Both the position numbers and the translations under genes were made by a program. 64,000 bases of DNA, from contig NZ_JALHRX010000001.1 in assembly GCF_023952475.1 (NCBI RefSeq), positions 310,001-374,000 of the forward strand, written 5' to 3'. Under the pieces are notes generated by a model. The model worked only from the letters and a program-made list of their open reading frames with translations. It ran no database searches and was not told the origin of the DNA. Of the stretch, positions 50,629 through 58,433 are shown in pieces; the first letter of the stretch is position 1, and each line of letters begins with the position of its first letter. This stretch comes from Cupriavidus sp. WGlv3 (GTDB lineage Bacteria; Pseudomonadota; Gammaproteobacteria; Burkholderiales; Burkholderiaceae).

Positions 50629-51618
50629 ATGCAGGACGCACCGCTCAAACCCTTCCGCTTCGCCGACGCCGCCCGCATGGTGCGTGCCGGCGTGCCGGTG
50701 GCGATGGTCACCATCGTCGAGGTCAAGGGCTCGGCGCCGCGCGAGGCCGGCATCCGCATGCTGGTCAGCGCCGACGACCTGGTCGGCACCATCGGCGGCG
50801 GCCACCTGGAATGGCGCGGCATGGACATCGCCCGCGAGATGCTGGTGCATGGCGAGCCGCGCCGGATCGAGCGCATTCCGCTGGGCCCGGCGCTGGGGCA
50901 GTGCTGCGGCGGCGTGGTGCAGCTCGCGTTCGAGGTGCTGGGCCCGGCCGACCTGGCCTGGCTCGATGGGGTCGAGCGCAATTTCGCCGCGCAGCGCGCG
51001 CTGCAACGGCAGGTGCCGGCCCGTGGCGCGGTGACTTTTTGCGACAGCCGCGCGGTGCTCGCCGGCGTGGAGCTGCAAACGGACGGCAGCTGGACCGACA
51101 CGCTGGTGCCCGACACCATGCACGTGGTGCTGTTCGGCGCCGGCCATGTCGGCCATGCGCTGGTCAAGGTGCTGGCCACGCTGCCGTGCCGCGTGCACTG
51201 GGTCGACGAGCGCGACACGCTGTTCCCCGGCGGCCTGCCCGACAACGTCGAGGCCGAAGCCAGCGACACGCCCGAGGCCGTGGTCGCGCAGGCGCCGGCG
51301 GGCAGCTACTTCCTGGTGATGACGCACAGCCATGCGCTCGACCAGACCCTGTGCGAGGAAATCCTCAAGCGCACCGATTTCGCCTACTTCGGCCTGATCG
51401 GCTCCAAGACCAAGCGCGCGCGCTTTGAACACCGCATGGCCGAGCACGGCATCGACCCGGCCCGGTTTGCGGAAATGACATGCCCCATGGGGGTTCCCGG
51501 GATCACCGACAAGGCTCCGGCTATGATTGCGGTTGCCATCGTCGCCCAGCTGCTCCAGGTCCGCGAACAGCGCCTTGCCGCGCTGCGTGCGGGCCGCACG
51601 GAGACGGTGCATCCCTGA
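50629..51618 (+). CDS. xdhC: Xanthine dehydrogenase accessory protein XdhC
   Basis: This chaperone binds molybdenum cofactor, aids its sulfuration and inserts it into XdhB. It has 329 residues. The N-terminal domain shows KGSAPREAGIRMLVSADDLVGTIGGGHLEWRGM and the cysteine pair GQCCGGVVQLAFE. The C-terminal Rossmann domain opens LFGAGHVGHALVKVLATLP at about residue 165. The ATG at 50629 was chosen by the family start (PLKPFRFADAARMVRAG). A 143-base spacer separates it from xdhB, and adenine deaminase follows 55 bases on. Confidence 0.95.
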   Translation: MQDAPLKPFRFADAARMVRAGVPVAMVTIVEVKGSAPREAGIRMLVSADDLVGTIGGGHLEWRGMDIAREMLVHGEPRRIERIPLGPALGQCCGGVVQLAFEVLGPADLAWLDGVERNFAAQRALQRQVPARGAVTFCDSRAVLAGVELQTDGSWTDTLVPDTMHVVLFGAGHVGHALVKVLATLPCRVHWVDERDTLFPGGLPDNVEAEASDTPEAVVAQAPAGSYFLVMTHSHALDQTLCEEILKRTDFAYFGLIGSKTKRARFEHRMAEHGIDPARFAEMTCPMGVPGITDKAPAMIAVAIVAQLLQVREQRLAALRAGRTETVHP

Positions 51619-51673
51619 ACCCGTGCCGCCGGTGCTGCCGGCCGGCACAGAAAAGCCCAGAAACGAGGCCCCC

Positions 51674-52729
51674 ATGACCATCGATGCCGCGCTCGCGGAA
51701 CAGATCCGCCGCACCCCCAAGGCCGAACTGCATGTGCATATCGAAGGCACGCTTGAGCCGGAACTGATCTTCCGGCTGGCGCAGCGCAACCAGGTGGCAC
51801 TGCCCTACCCGAGCGTCGACGCGCTGCGCGCCGCCTATGCCTTCACCGACCTGCAGTCGTTCCTGGACATCTACTACGCCGGCGCCAGCGTGCTGCTGAC
51901 TGAGGAAGATTTCTTCGACATGACCATGGACTACGTCAAGCGCGCCGTCGCCGACAACGTCCGCCACGCCGAGATCTTCTTCGATCCGCAGACCCATACT
52001 GCGCGCGGCGTGCCGATCGGCGTGGTGATCGACGGCATTGCCGATGCGCTGGCGCAGGCCCGCACCGAATACGACTTTTCGAGCAGCCTGATCCTGTGCT
52101 TCCTGCGCCATCTGTCGGAGGAAGACGCGTTCGCCACGCTGGAGGCGGCGCTGCCCTATCGCGACCGCTTCGTCGGCGTCGGGCTCGATTCGTCGGAAAA
52201 AGGCAACCCGCCCGAGAAATTCGCGCGCGTGTTCGCGCGGGCGCGCGAGCTGGGCCTGCACCTGGTGGCACACGCGGGCGAGGAAGGCCCGGCGCAGTAT
52301 GTGACCGATGCGCTCGACATCCTGAAGGCGGAGCGCATCGACCACGGCGTGCGCGCCATCGACGATGCCGCGCTGGTCGAGCGCCTGGCACGCGAGCGCG
52401 TGGCGCTGACGGTGTGCCCGCTGTCGAACGTCAAGCTCAAGGTCTATCCCGACCTGCGCGACCACCCGCTCAAGCGCATGCTGGATGCGGGCGTGGCAAT
52501 CACCCTGCATTCGGACGACCCGGCCTACTTCGGCGGCTATATGAATGCGAACTGGGAAGCCACCTTCGACGCGCTGCCGCTGGACGCGGCCGACGCGCAC
52601 AAGCTGGCCCGCAACAGTTTTGAAGCGGCCTTCCTGCCTGCCATGCAGAAGGCCGAGTTCCTGGCGGAAGTCGACCACTTCTGGTCCGCTCCGCCCAAGT
52701 CCCCGCCCGCGACGGCCCCCGCGGCCTGA
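51674..52729 (+). CDS. Adenine deaminase (adenosine-deaminase fold, type 2)
   Basis: This 351-residue TIM-barrel zinc hydrolase has zinc ligands in KAELHVHIEGTLEPEL, AHAGEEG (with the catalytic Glu) and SDDPAYFGGY, and the active-site His region in ERIDHGVRA. I read it as adenine rather than adenosine deaminase because it has the EGTLEPEL start, FFDPQTHT and DPAYFGGY stretches of the bacterial adenine-deaminase branch known from Pseudomonas. Its product hypoxanthine is the XdhAB substrate, and guanine deaminase follows, which supports a base-level salvage or degradation role. Confidence 0.85.
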   Translation: MTIDAALAEQIRRTPKAELHVHIEGTLEPELIFRLAQRNQVALPYPSVDALRAAYAFTDLQSFLDIYYAGASVLLTEEDFFDMTMDYVKRAVADNVRHAEIFFDPQTHTARGVPIGVVIDGIADALAQARTEYDFSSSLILCFLRHLSEEDAFATLEAALPYRDRFVGVGLDSSEKGNPPEKFARVFARARELGLHLVAHAGEEGPAQYVTDALDILKAERIDHGVRAIDDAALVERLARERVALTVCPLSNVKLKVYPDLRDHPLKRMLDAGVAITLHSDDPAYFGGYMNANWEATFDALPLDAADAHKLARNSFEAAFLPAMQKAEFLAEVDHFWSAPPKSPPATAPAA

Positions 52730-52805
52730 GCACGGCGCATGCCAATAGCCCGGCCTGCTGCTTGCACCATGCGGTGCCGCGCGGGCCGGCCACGAGAGAC
52801 AAACC

Positions 52806-54128
52806 ATGACGACCCACCCCACCACTGACTCCCGTACCCGCGCCATTCGCGGCCGCGTGCTGCATTTCCTGCGCGACCCGCAATTCCATGAGGACGCGTA
52901 TCAGTATTGGGACGACGGGGTGCTGATCGTCACCGACGGGCGCATCGCCGCCGCCGGCGACTACGCGCAGCTGGCCGCGCGCATCCCGGCCGGCGCCGAA
53001 GTCATCGACCACCGCGGCAAGCTGATCGTGCCCGGCTTTATCGACACCCACGTGCACTACCCGCAGACCGACATGATCGCGTCGCCGTCGCCGGGCCTGC
53101 TGCACTGGCTCGACACCTACACCTTCCCCGAAGAGCGCCGCTTCGCCGACCCCGACTACGCGCGCGGCGTGGCCGGCTTCTTCACCGAGGAACTGCTGCG
53201 CAACGGCACCACCAGCGCGGTGGTCTGGAGCACGGTGCACAAGGCCTCGGCCGACGCGCTCTTTGCCGAGAGCGAGGCGCGCAACCTGCGCATGGTCACC
53301 GGCAAGGTGATGATGGACCGCAACTGCCCCGAGTTCCTGCGCGACACCGCCGAAAGCGGCGCCCGGGATTCCGCCGACCTGCTGTCGCGCTGGCATAACA
53401 AGGGACGGCTGTCGTACGCGATCACGCCGCGCTTCGCGCCGACCTCGACCGAGGCGCAGCTGGCCGCCTGCGGCGAACTGGCGCGCGCCTACCCCGACGC
53501 CTTTATCCAGACCCACGTGGCCGAGAACCGCGACGAGGTCAAATGGGTGGCCGAGCTGTTCCCGGATTCGCGCAGCTACCTGGACGTGTACGACCGCTAC
53601 GGCCTGCTGCGTCCCGGCGCGATGTACGGCCACGCCATCTACCTGGACCAGGACGACCGCCGCCGGCTGGCCGACAGCGGCGCCGCGGTGGCGCACTGCC
53701 CGACTTCCAACCTGTTCCTGGGCAGCGGCTTCTATGACTTCCACCAGTCCGATGCCAATCGCCTGAACGTGACGCTGGCCACCGACGTCGGCGGCGGCAC
53801 CTCGTTCTCGATGTTCCGTACCATGAACGCCGCGCACAAGGTGGCGCGCATGGGCGGCTACTACCTGACCGCGCTGCGCATGTTCTACCTGGCCACCCGG
53901 GCCGCGGCCGAGGCGCTGGGCTGGACCGGCCGCGTCGGCAGCTTTAGCGAAGGCTGCGAGGCCGACTTCGTCGTGCTGGATCCGAAGGCCACGCCGCTGA
54001 TCGCTCGCCGCAGCAACCGCTCGGAAACGCTGGAAGAAGAGCTGTTCGCCTTTGCCATGCTGGGCGACGACCGCGTGATCGACAGCGTCTACGTGATGGG
54101 CGAGCCGGCCAACGTCCCGGCAGCCTGA
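52806..54128 (+). CDS. guaD: Guanine deaminase
   Basis: This 440-residue zinc amidohydrolase converts guanine to xanthine and ammonia. The metal motif is PGFIDTHVHYPQTDMIASPSPGLLHWLDTYTFPEERRF at about residues 74-110, typical of guanine deaminase. Later zinc ligands lie in QTHVAENRDEVKW and in YGHAIYLDQ, with DVGGGTSFSMFRTMNAAHK near residue 320. It feeds xanthine straight to XdhAB. It is 76 bases from the adenine-deaminase gene and in the same direction, so xdhABC-ade-guaD is probably one operon. A GC hairpin (CCCGCCGC/GCGGCGGG) follows near 54150-54170. Confidence 0.96.
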   Translation: MTTHPTTDSRTRAIRGRVLHFLRDPQFHEDAYQYWDDGVLIVTDGRIAAAGDYAQLAARIPAGAEVIDHRGKLIVPGFIDTHVHYPQTDMIASPSPGLLHWLDTYTFPEERRFADPDYARGVAGFFTEELLRNGTTSAVVWSTVHKASADALFAESEARNLRMVTGKVMMDRNCPEFLRDTAESGARDSADLLSRWHNKGRLSYAITPRFAPTSTEAQLAACGELARAYPDAFIQTHVAENRDEVKWVAELFPDSRSYLDVYDRYGLLRPGAMYGHAIYLDQDDRRRLADSGAAVAHCPTSNLFLGSGFYDFHQSDANRLNVTLATDVGGGTSFSMFRTMNAAHKVARMGGYYLTALRMFYLATRAAAEALGWTGRVGSFSEGCEADFVVLDPKATPLIARRSNRSETLEEELFAFAMLGDDRVIDSVYVMGEPANVPAA

Positions 54129-54203
54129 TCCGCCACACTTCCGCATCCGTAACCCGCCGCACCCGCGGCGGGCGCGCCCTTACCGCTTCCGCCGTCCCAC
54201 CGG

Positions 54204-54219
54204 CTTGACGACCGTCAAG
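54204..54219. promoter_or_regulatory. Inverted repeat CTTGACG-AC-CGTCAAG before the desaturase gene
   Basis: A perfect 7-base inverted repeat with a 2-base centre lies 98 bases upstream of the desaturase start. It contains a TTGACG that could serve as a -35 box. It is operator-like in form; the binding protein is unknown. Confidence 0.4.
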
Positions 54220-54316
54220 ACTGCCTTCGACAAAGCCTTCTAACCTTGCGGTTCCGCCGCGGCCGCTCTGCCTTGCCGCGCACCGATATCCATCGACCGC
54301 AATCAGAAGGTTCTGC

Positions 54317-55489
54317 ATGACCGCATATCAATCCGCTCAATCCGTCGACCCCGCCCCCGGGCACGCCCGGGCGCATGCCGGCGCGCGCGCCCGTGCGCAG
54401 CACCAGGCTCCGCTGCCTGAACCGATCGCACCGGACGCGCCGCTGCCGTCGCGCAAGATCATCCGCGGCTGGCTGATCCCGCTGGGCCAGCGCAGCACGC
54501 CGCGCGCGCTGATGCTGTTCGGCTTCGATTACCTGTTGTTCGGCGCCGTGCTGGCTGGCGTGGTGCTGGCGCCGCACTGGGCCGCCAAGCTCGCGCTGGG
54601 CGTGCTGGCGGGGCTGGTGATTGCGCGCCTGTTTATCATCGGCCACGATGCCTGCCACCAGAGCCTGACCCCGCGCCGCGGCCTGAACAAGTGGCTGGGC
54701 CGGCTGACCTTCCTGCCGTCGCTGACGCCGTACAGCCTGTGGGAAGTCGGCCATAACGTGGTCCATCACGGCTACACCAACCTGAAGGGCTTCGACTTCG
54801 TCTGGGCGCCGTATTCGCTCGAGGAATTCAACGCCCTGCCGCGCTGGCGCCGCGTGATGGAGCGCATCTACCGCACCGGCTTCGGTCCGGGCCTGTATTA
54901 CCTGGTGGAGATCTGGTGGTGCAAGCTGTTCTTCCCCAGCAAGCGCCAGATGGCCACGCGCCGCCCGATCTTCACCGGCGACTGCGTGCTGGTGGCCGCG
55001 TTCGGGCTGGCCTGGATCGGCGCGCTGGTCGGCCTGGCCCTGACCACGCAGCAGTCCGTCTGGATGCTGGTCGGCGCCGGCTTCGTGCTGCCCTTCCTGG
55101 TGTGGAACATCACCGTCGGCTTCGTGCTGTACGTGCACCATACCCACACCAGTGTTGCGTGGTACGACACCAAGACGATGTGGGCCCGGGCCCAGCCGTT
55201 CGTCTCGACCACCGTGCATCTGCGCTTTCGCCATGGCATCGGCGCGGCGCTGCACCACATCATGGAACACACCGCGCACCACGTCGACATGAGCGTGCCG
55301 CTGTACCGCCTCAAGCGCGCGCAGGCGCTGCTGGAGCATGCGCTGCCGGGCCGCATCATCATCGAGAACTTCTCGTGGCGCTGGTATTTCGACACGGCGC
55401 GCCGCTGCAAGCTCTATGACTTCAAGGCGCTGTGCTGGACCGATTTCCGCGGCCGCCAGACCAGCGAGAACGCGCCGGTACCGGCCTGA
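54317..55489 (+). CDS. Membrane fatty-acid desaturase (histidine-box type)
   Basis: This 390-residue membrane diiron enzyme introduces a double bond in an acyl chain. The three His boxes are HDACHQ (about residue 112), HNVVHH (about residue 147) and HHIMEHTAHH (about residue 315), with two pairs of helices. Box spacing fits acyl-lipid desaturases such as the DesA group. The bond position is not decidable from the sequence. AGAAGG precedes the ATG by six bases. It sits between guanine deaminase and the Mn-exporter gene and has no evident part in purine metabolism. Confidence 0.9.
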   Translation: MTAYQSAQSVDPAPGHARAHAGARARAQHQAPLPEPIAPDAPLPSRKIIRGWLIPLGQRSTPRALMLFGFDYLLFGAVLAGVVLAPHWAAKLALGVLAGLVIARLFIIGHDACHQSLTPRRGLNKWLGRLTFLPSLTPYSLWEVGHNVVHHGYTNLKGFDFVWAPYSLEEFNALPRWRRVMERIYRTGFGPGLYYLVEIWWCKLFFPSKRQMATRRPIFTGDCVLVAAFGLAWIGALVGLALTTQQSVWMLVGAGFVLPFLVWNITVGFVLYVHHTHTSVAWYDTKTMWARAQPFVSTTVHLRFRHGIGAALHHIMEHTAHHVDMSVPLYRLKRAQALLEHALPGRIIIENFSWRWYFDTARRCKLYDFKALCWTDFRGRQTSENAPVPA

Positions 55490-55501
55490 TCGCCTTGCCG
55501 G

Positions 55502-55536
55502 CCGCGACGGCGGTGGACGATCCACCGCCGTCGCGG
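55502..55536. terminator. 16-bp perfect palindrome after the desaturase gene
   Basis: CCGCGACGGCGGTGGA (55502-55517) and its exact complement (55521-55536) flank a CGA loop, 12 bases after the desaturase stop. The stem is very strong, but only TTATAAT follows rather than a pure T-run. It overlaps the -35 and spacer of the next promoter. Confidence 0.6.
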
Positions 55537-55543
55537 TTATAAT
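55514..55543 (+). promoter_or_regulatory. Promoter of the Mn-riboswitch transcript
   Basis: TGGACG (55514-55519) and a perfect TATAAT (55538-55543) lie 18 bases apart. Transcription should start near 55550, just before the riboswitch. Most of the -35 and spacer lie inside the palindrome at 55502-55536. Confidence 0.65.
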
Positions 55544-55552
55544 CGCCGCTTC

Positions 55553-55713
55553 CATTGGGGAGTAGCCGCCCTGCTCTCACCGCGCCGCGCAATGCGGACT
55601 CCGGGGGACAGGGGCGTACGTCAACAGACTTGACCGCTTGCGGTTATGGCGTGCGCAGCTCCGGACCCGCCTGGCCAAACCGGCCCAGGCAGCGTCCATG
55701 CCTGGCGAGACCG
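55553..55713 (+). ncRNA. yybP-ykoY family manganese riboswitch
   Basis: The conserved elements of this aptamer occur in order: GGGGAGTAG (55557-55565) near the 5' end, ACGTCAACA with the following GACTTG (55618-55630), and GAGACC (55707-55712) at the 3' closing side. Variable hairpins separate them. The class binds Mn2+ between the two docked loops and turns on exporters. It precedes a TMEM165/GDT1-type Mn exporter gene, the expected target. A stem CCCTTTC/GAAAGGG (55722-55728 and 55741-55747) in the next 90 bases may be the expression platform. Confidence 0.88.
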
Positions 55714-55802
55714 ATGACCATCCCTTTCTGGCCGGGCCGGGAAAGGGTTGCGTCATTGGCATCTCGCGATGCATTGCGGCCCGGTTACCCCACAAGACCA
55801 AT

Positions 55803-56378
55803 ATGGAAGCCTTCCTCGTCTCCACAGGCATCGTCGCTCTCGCAGAAATGGGCGACAAGACGCAATTGCTGTCGCTGGTGCTGGCCGCGCGCTACCGCAA
55901 GCCGGTGCCCATCATCCTCGGCATCCTGATCGCCACGCTGTTCAACCACGGCTTCGCCGGCGCGCTCGGCGGCTGGATCACGCACGTGGTTGGCGAAAGC
56001 CTGCTGCGCTGGATCCTGGGACTGGGCTTTATCGCGATGGCCGCGTGGATGCTGATCCCCGACAAGCTCGACGACGCCGAGCAGGCCAAGCCCGTCAAGG
56101 GCTTCATCGGCATCCTCGGCACTACCATCGTTGCCTTCTTCTTTGCCGAGATGGGCGACAAGACCCAGATCGCCACGGTGGCACTGGCGGCGCGCTTCAG
56201 CGATGCGGTGCTGGCGGTGGTCATGGGTACCACTTTCGGCATGATGATCGCCAATGCGCCGGCCGTCCTGCTTGGCGACAAGTTCGCCAACAAGATGCCG
56301 ATCGGGCTGGTGCACAAGATTGCGGCGGGAATCTTCCTGGTGCTGGGGGTGCTGGCGCTGCTGAATATCGGCGGATAA
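55803..56378 (+). CDS. mneA: TMEM165/GDT1 (UPF0016) family manganese exporter
   Basis: This 191-residue, six-helix inner-membrane protein has the two inverted repeats of the family, each with an ExGDKT signature: AEMGDKTQ at residues 14-21 and again at residues 115-122. Family members export Mn2+ (MneA in Vibrio) or exchange Ca2+/Mn2+ for protons in eukaryotes. The ATG at 55803 begins at the first helix; longer frames run through the riboswitch and are not real. Control by the upstream Mn riboswitch makes manganese the likely substrate. Confidence 0.9.
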   Translation: MEAFLVSTGIVALAEMGDKTQLLSLVLAARYRKPVPIILGILIATLFNHGFAGALGGWITHVVGESLLRWILGLGFIAMAAWMLIPDKLDDAEQAKPVKGFIGILGTTIVAFFFAEMGDKTQIATVALAARFSDAVLAVVMGTTFGMMIANAPAVLLGDKFANKMPIGLVHKIAAGIFLVLGVLALLNIGG

Positions 56379-56388
56379 AGCGCCAGGC

Positions 56389-56415
56389 AAAAAAAACGGG
56401 GCACAAGGCCCCGTT
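56389..56415 (-). terminator. Rho-independent terminator of uraH-puuD
   Basis: Read on the minus strand, AACGGGGC / GCCCCGTT (56415-56408 and 56402-56395) forms an eight-pair stem that runs into eight T residues in all. It lies about 130 bases past the puuD stop and between two convergent genes. Confidence 0.88.
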
Positions 56416-56544
56416 CAAACCCTCGCCGGTCCGGTACTGACGGCTGCCAACTGCGCAACCCTCCGGACCGTCGATCACCGATGCTCGGATTTCGCGGGCC
56501 GGCTCTGCAAGAGCGCAGCCCAATGCTGATCAGCGCAGAACACG

Positions 56545-57750
56545 TTAATTCGTAGTCTTGGCACCGCCTTCGAACCACTGCCCCAGCAGCGCACGTTCGT
56601 CGTCGGTGATCTGCGTCACGTTGCCCAGCGGCATCGCCTTCTGCTGCACCGCCTGCTGGTAGATCAGCTGGGCGTGGGCCTTGATGTCCTCAGGCGTCTC
56701 GAGCTTGATGCCCTTGGCCGCGGTCGGCATCATCTTCGGCTGCTCGGCGTGGCACTGCACGCAGCGCGCGTTCATCACTTCCTGCACCTTGGCGAAGCTG
56801 ACCGCCGCGGCGGCCTCGCCATCGGCCTTGGCCACGGCCGGGCGCGGCTGCGGCGCGATCATCACGGCGACAACTCCCAGCGCGGCGACGCCGGCGGCAG
56901 GCCACAGCACGTTGATCTTGCCCTTGTGCTTCAGGATGAAGAACTGGCGGATCAGCACGCCCGACAGCATGATCAGGATCAGCACCACCCAGTTGTACTT
57001 GTGGGCGTAGGTCATGCTGTAGTGGTTCGACAGCATCGCGAACAGCACCGGCAGCGTGAAGTAGGTGTTGTGCACGCTGCGCTGCTTGCCGCGCTTGCCG
57101 TGGATCGGGTCCACCGGCTGGCCGGCCTTCAGTGCCGCGACCACCTTGCGCTGGCCCGGGATGATCCACGCCAGCACGTTCGCGCTCATGATCGTCGCCA
57201 CCATCGCGCCGGTCAGCAGGAACGCCGCGCGGCCCGAGAAGATATGGCACGCGACGTAGGCGGCGGCGGCGATGTAGATCGCCACCAGGATGCCGACCAG
57301 GCGGTCGTTCTTGTTGAACAGGCGGCAGATGCTGTCATAGACGATCCAGCCGATCAGCAGGTACGACACCGCGAAGCCGACCGCCGCGCCGGGCGACATG
57401 TCGAACACGTTCTTGTCGATCAGGAACGTGCTGGCGTTGAACAGGTACAGCACCACCAGCAGCGCAAAGCCGCTCATCCAGGTCGAATACGACTCCCAGT
57501 AGAACCAGTGCAGGTTCTCCGGCAGCGACTTGGGCGCGGTCAGGTACTTCTGCGGGTTGTAGAAACCGCCGCCGTGCACCGCCCACAGCTCGCCGTCGAC
57601 GCCCTTTTCCTTCAGGTCCGGCGCGGTGGGCTTGGTCAGGCTGTTGTCCAGCCACACGAAATAGAACGAAGAGCCGATCCATGCGATGGCGGTGATGACG
57701 TGCACCCACCGCAGCAGCATATTGGCCCAGTCGAGGATATAGCCTTCCAT
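56545..57750 (-). CDS. puuD: Urate oxidase, membrane-bound, with cytochrome c domain (PuuD)
   Basis: This 401-residue inner-membrane protein oxidises urate to 5-hydroxyisourate. The N-terminal about 300 residues carry eight or so helices of the PuuD membrane family, with family residues such as WIGSSFYFVWLDNSL, GGGFYNPQKYL and HNTYFTLPVLFAMLSNHY. The C-terminal domain is a c-type cytochrome with haem motif CVQCH (residues 330-334) and a probable Met ligand at residue 373 (KAMPLGN). Electrons therefore go to the respiratory chain rather than to oxygen directly. It lies downstream of uraH in one unit. Confidence 0.94.
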   Translation of the reverse strand: MEGYILDWANMLLRWVHVITAIAWIGSSFYFVWLDNSLTKPTAPDLKEKGVDGELWAVHGGGFYNPQKYLTAPKSLPENLHWFYWESYSTWMSGFALLVVLYLFNASTFLIDKNVFDMSPGAAVGFAVSYLLIGWIVYDSICRLFNKNDRLVGILVAIYIAAAAYVACHIFSGRAAFLLTGAMVATIMSANVLAWIIPGQRKVVAALKAGQPVDPIHGKRGKQRSVHNTYFTLPVLFAMLSNHYSMTYAHKYNWVVLILIMLSGVLIRQFFILKHKGKINVLWPAAGVAALGVVAVMIAPQPRPAVAKADGEAAAAVSFAKVQEVMNARCVQCHAEQPKMMPTAAKGIKLETPEDIKAHAQLIYQQAVQQKAMPLGNVTQITDDERALLGQWFEGGAKTTN

Positions 57751-57781
57751 GTCTTGTCTCCTGTTTCCCTATGCCACCGCT

Positions 57782-58135
57782 TCAGCTGCCGCGGTAGGTC
57801 GAGTACGACCAGGGCGAAACCAGGAGGGGCACGTGATAGTGCGCGTTGACGTCGGCAATGCCGAAGCGCAGCGGCACCACGTCCAGGAAGGCCGGCTCGG
57901 GCAGCTTCACGCCCTGCGCGCGGAAATAATCGCCGGCGGCGAATTCCAGCTCGTACACGCCCGCGGCGAGGTCGGCGCCCTCCAGCAGCGGCTGGTCGCA
58001 GCGGCCGTCGTGGTTGGTGACCACGGTCTTCAGGGTTTCGCGACGATTGTCGACAATTTTATGGAGAGTAATCGACATGCCCTGCCCGGGCGTGCCCGCA
58101 GCGGTGTCGAGAACATGGGTGGTCAAGCGTCCCAT
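57782..58135 (-). CDS. uraH: 5-Hydroxyisourate hydrolase (transthyretin-like)
   Basis: This 117-residue tetrameric enzyme hydrolyses 5-hydroxyisourate, the PuuD product. The N-terminal LTTHVLDTAAGTPG holds the active-site His, the middle has the conserved Arg of DNRRETLKTVVTNHDGRCD, and the C-terminus ends with YRGS, the family signature. It is 31 bases upstream of puuD and co-transcribed with it. One of three GntR-type operators lies within its first third, which is unusual. Confidence 0.96.
   Translation of the reverse strand: MGRLTTHVLDTAAGTPGQGMSITLHKIVDNRRETLKTVVTNHDGRCDQPLLEGADLAAGVYELEFAAGDYFRAQGVKLPEPAFLDVVPLRFGIADVNAHYHVPLLVSPWSYSTYRGS
58046..58057. promoter_or_regulatory. FadR/GntR-type operator inside uraH
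   Basis: ATTGTCGACAAT is a perfect 12-base palindrome. It follows the ATTGT-NN-ACAAT form also found twice near the GntR gene (58326 and 58358). It lies in the coding region of uraH, codons 27-30. Confidence 0.55.
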
Positions 58136-58325
58136 CGTATTTGTCCTTTTGCGATTGGGTTGTGAGGGGCGCCGCTGCCTTCACTAGCACCATGTGTGGG
58201 ATGGTGCCCGCTCGGTACGTCTGGTAACGCATCCCGGCGCTGGGTTGGTGCGTGGCGACAATGCGCCTGCACTTGCCCGTTGGCAATTCAGGGATTTCCC
58301 TGAGTTGTCGAAAACCTGAGTTGGT

Positions 58326-58337
58326 TTTGTTGACAAT
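58326..58337. promoter_or_regulatory. GntR-type operator, uraH-gntR gap (left)
   Basis: TTTGTTGACAAT holds the palindrome TTGT-TG-ACAA, matching the FadR-subfamily form N-Y-T-N-G-T-N-N-A-C-N-R-N. It lies 107 bases before the GntR gene start and pairs with the similar site at 58358, 32 bases centre to centre (about three helical turns). Confidence 0.6.
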
Positions 58338-58357
58338 ATTGAGGCCGTAACCAAATA

Positions 58358-58369
58358 ATTGTCAACAAT
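58358..58369. promoter_or_regulatory. GntR-type operator, uraH-gntR gap (right)
   Basis: ATTGTCAACAAT is the palindrome ATTGT-CA-ACAAT. With the site at 58326 it forms a larger inverted repeat (TTGTTGACAAT / ATTGTCAACAA). It would let one regulator act on both the gntR and uraH directions. Confidence 0.6.
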
Positions 58370-58433
58370 TTTTGGATCACCGTACCCTGATACGCAGGAT
58401 TTACGGTGCCCTGCCTGACCTGCCGGTGCCACG

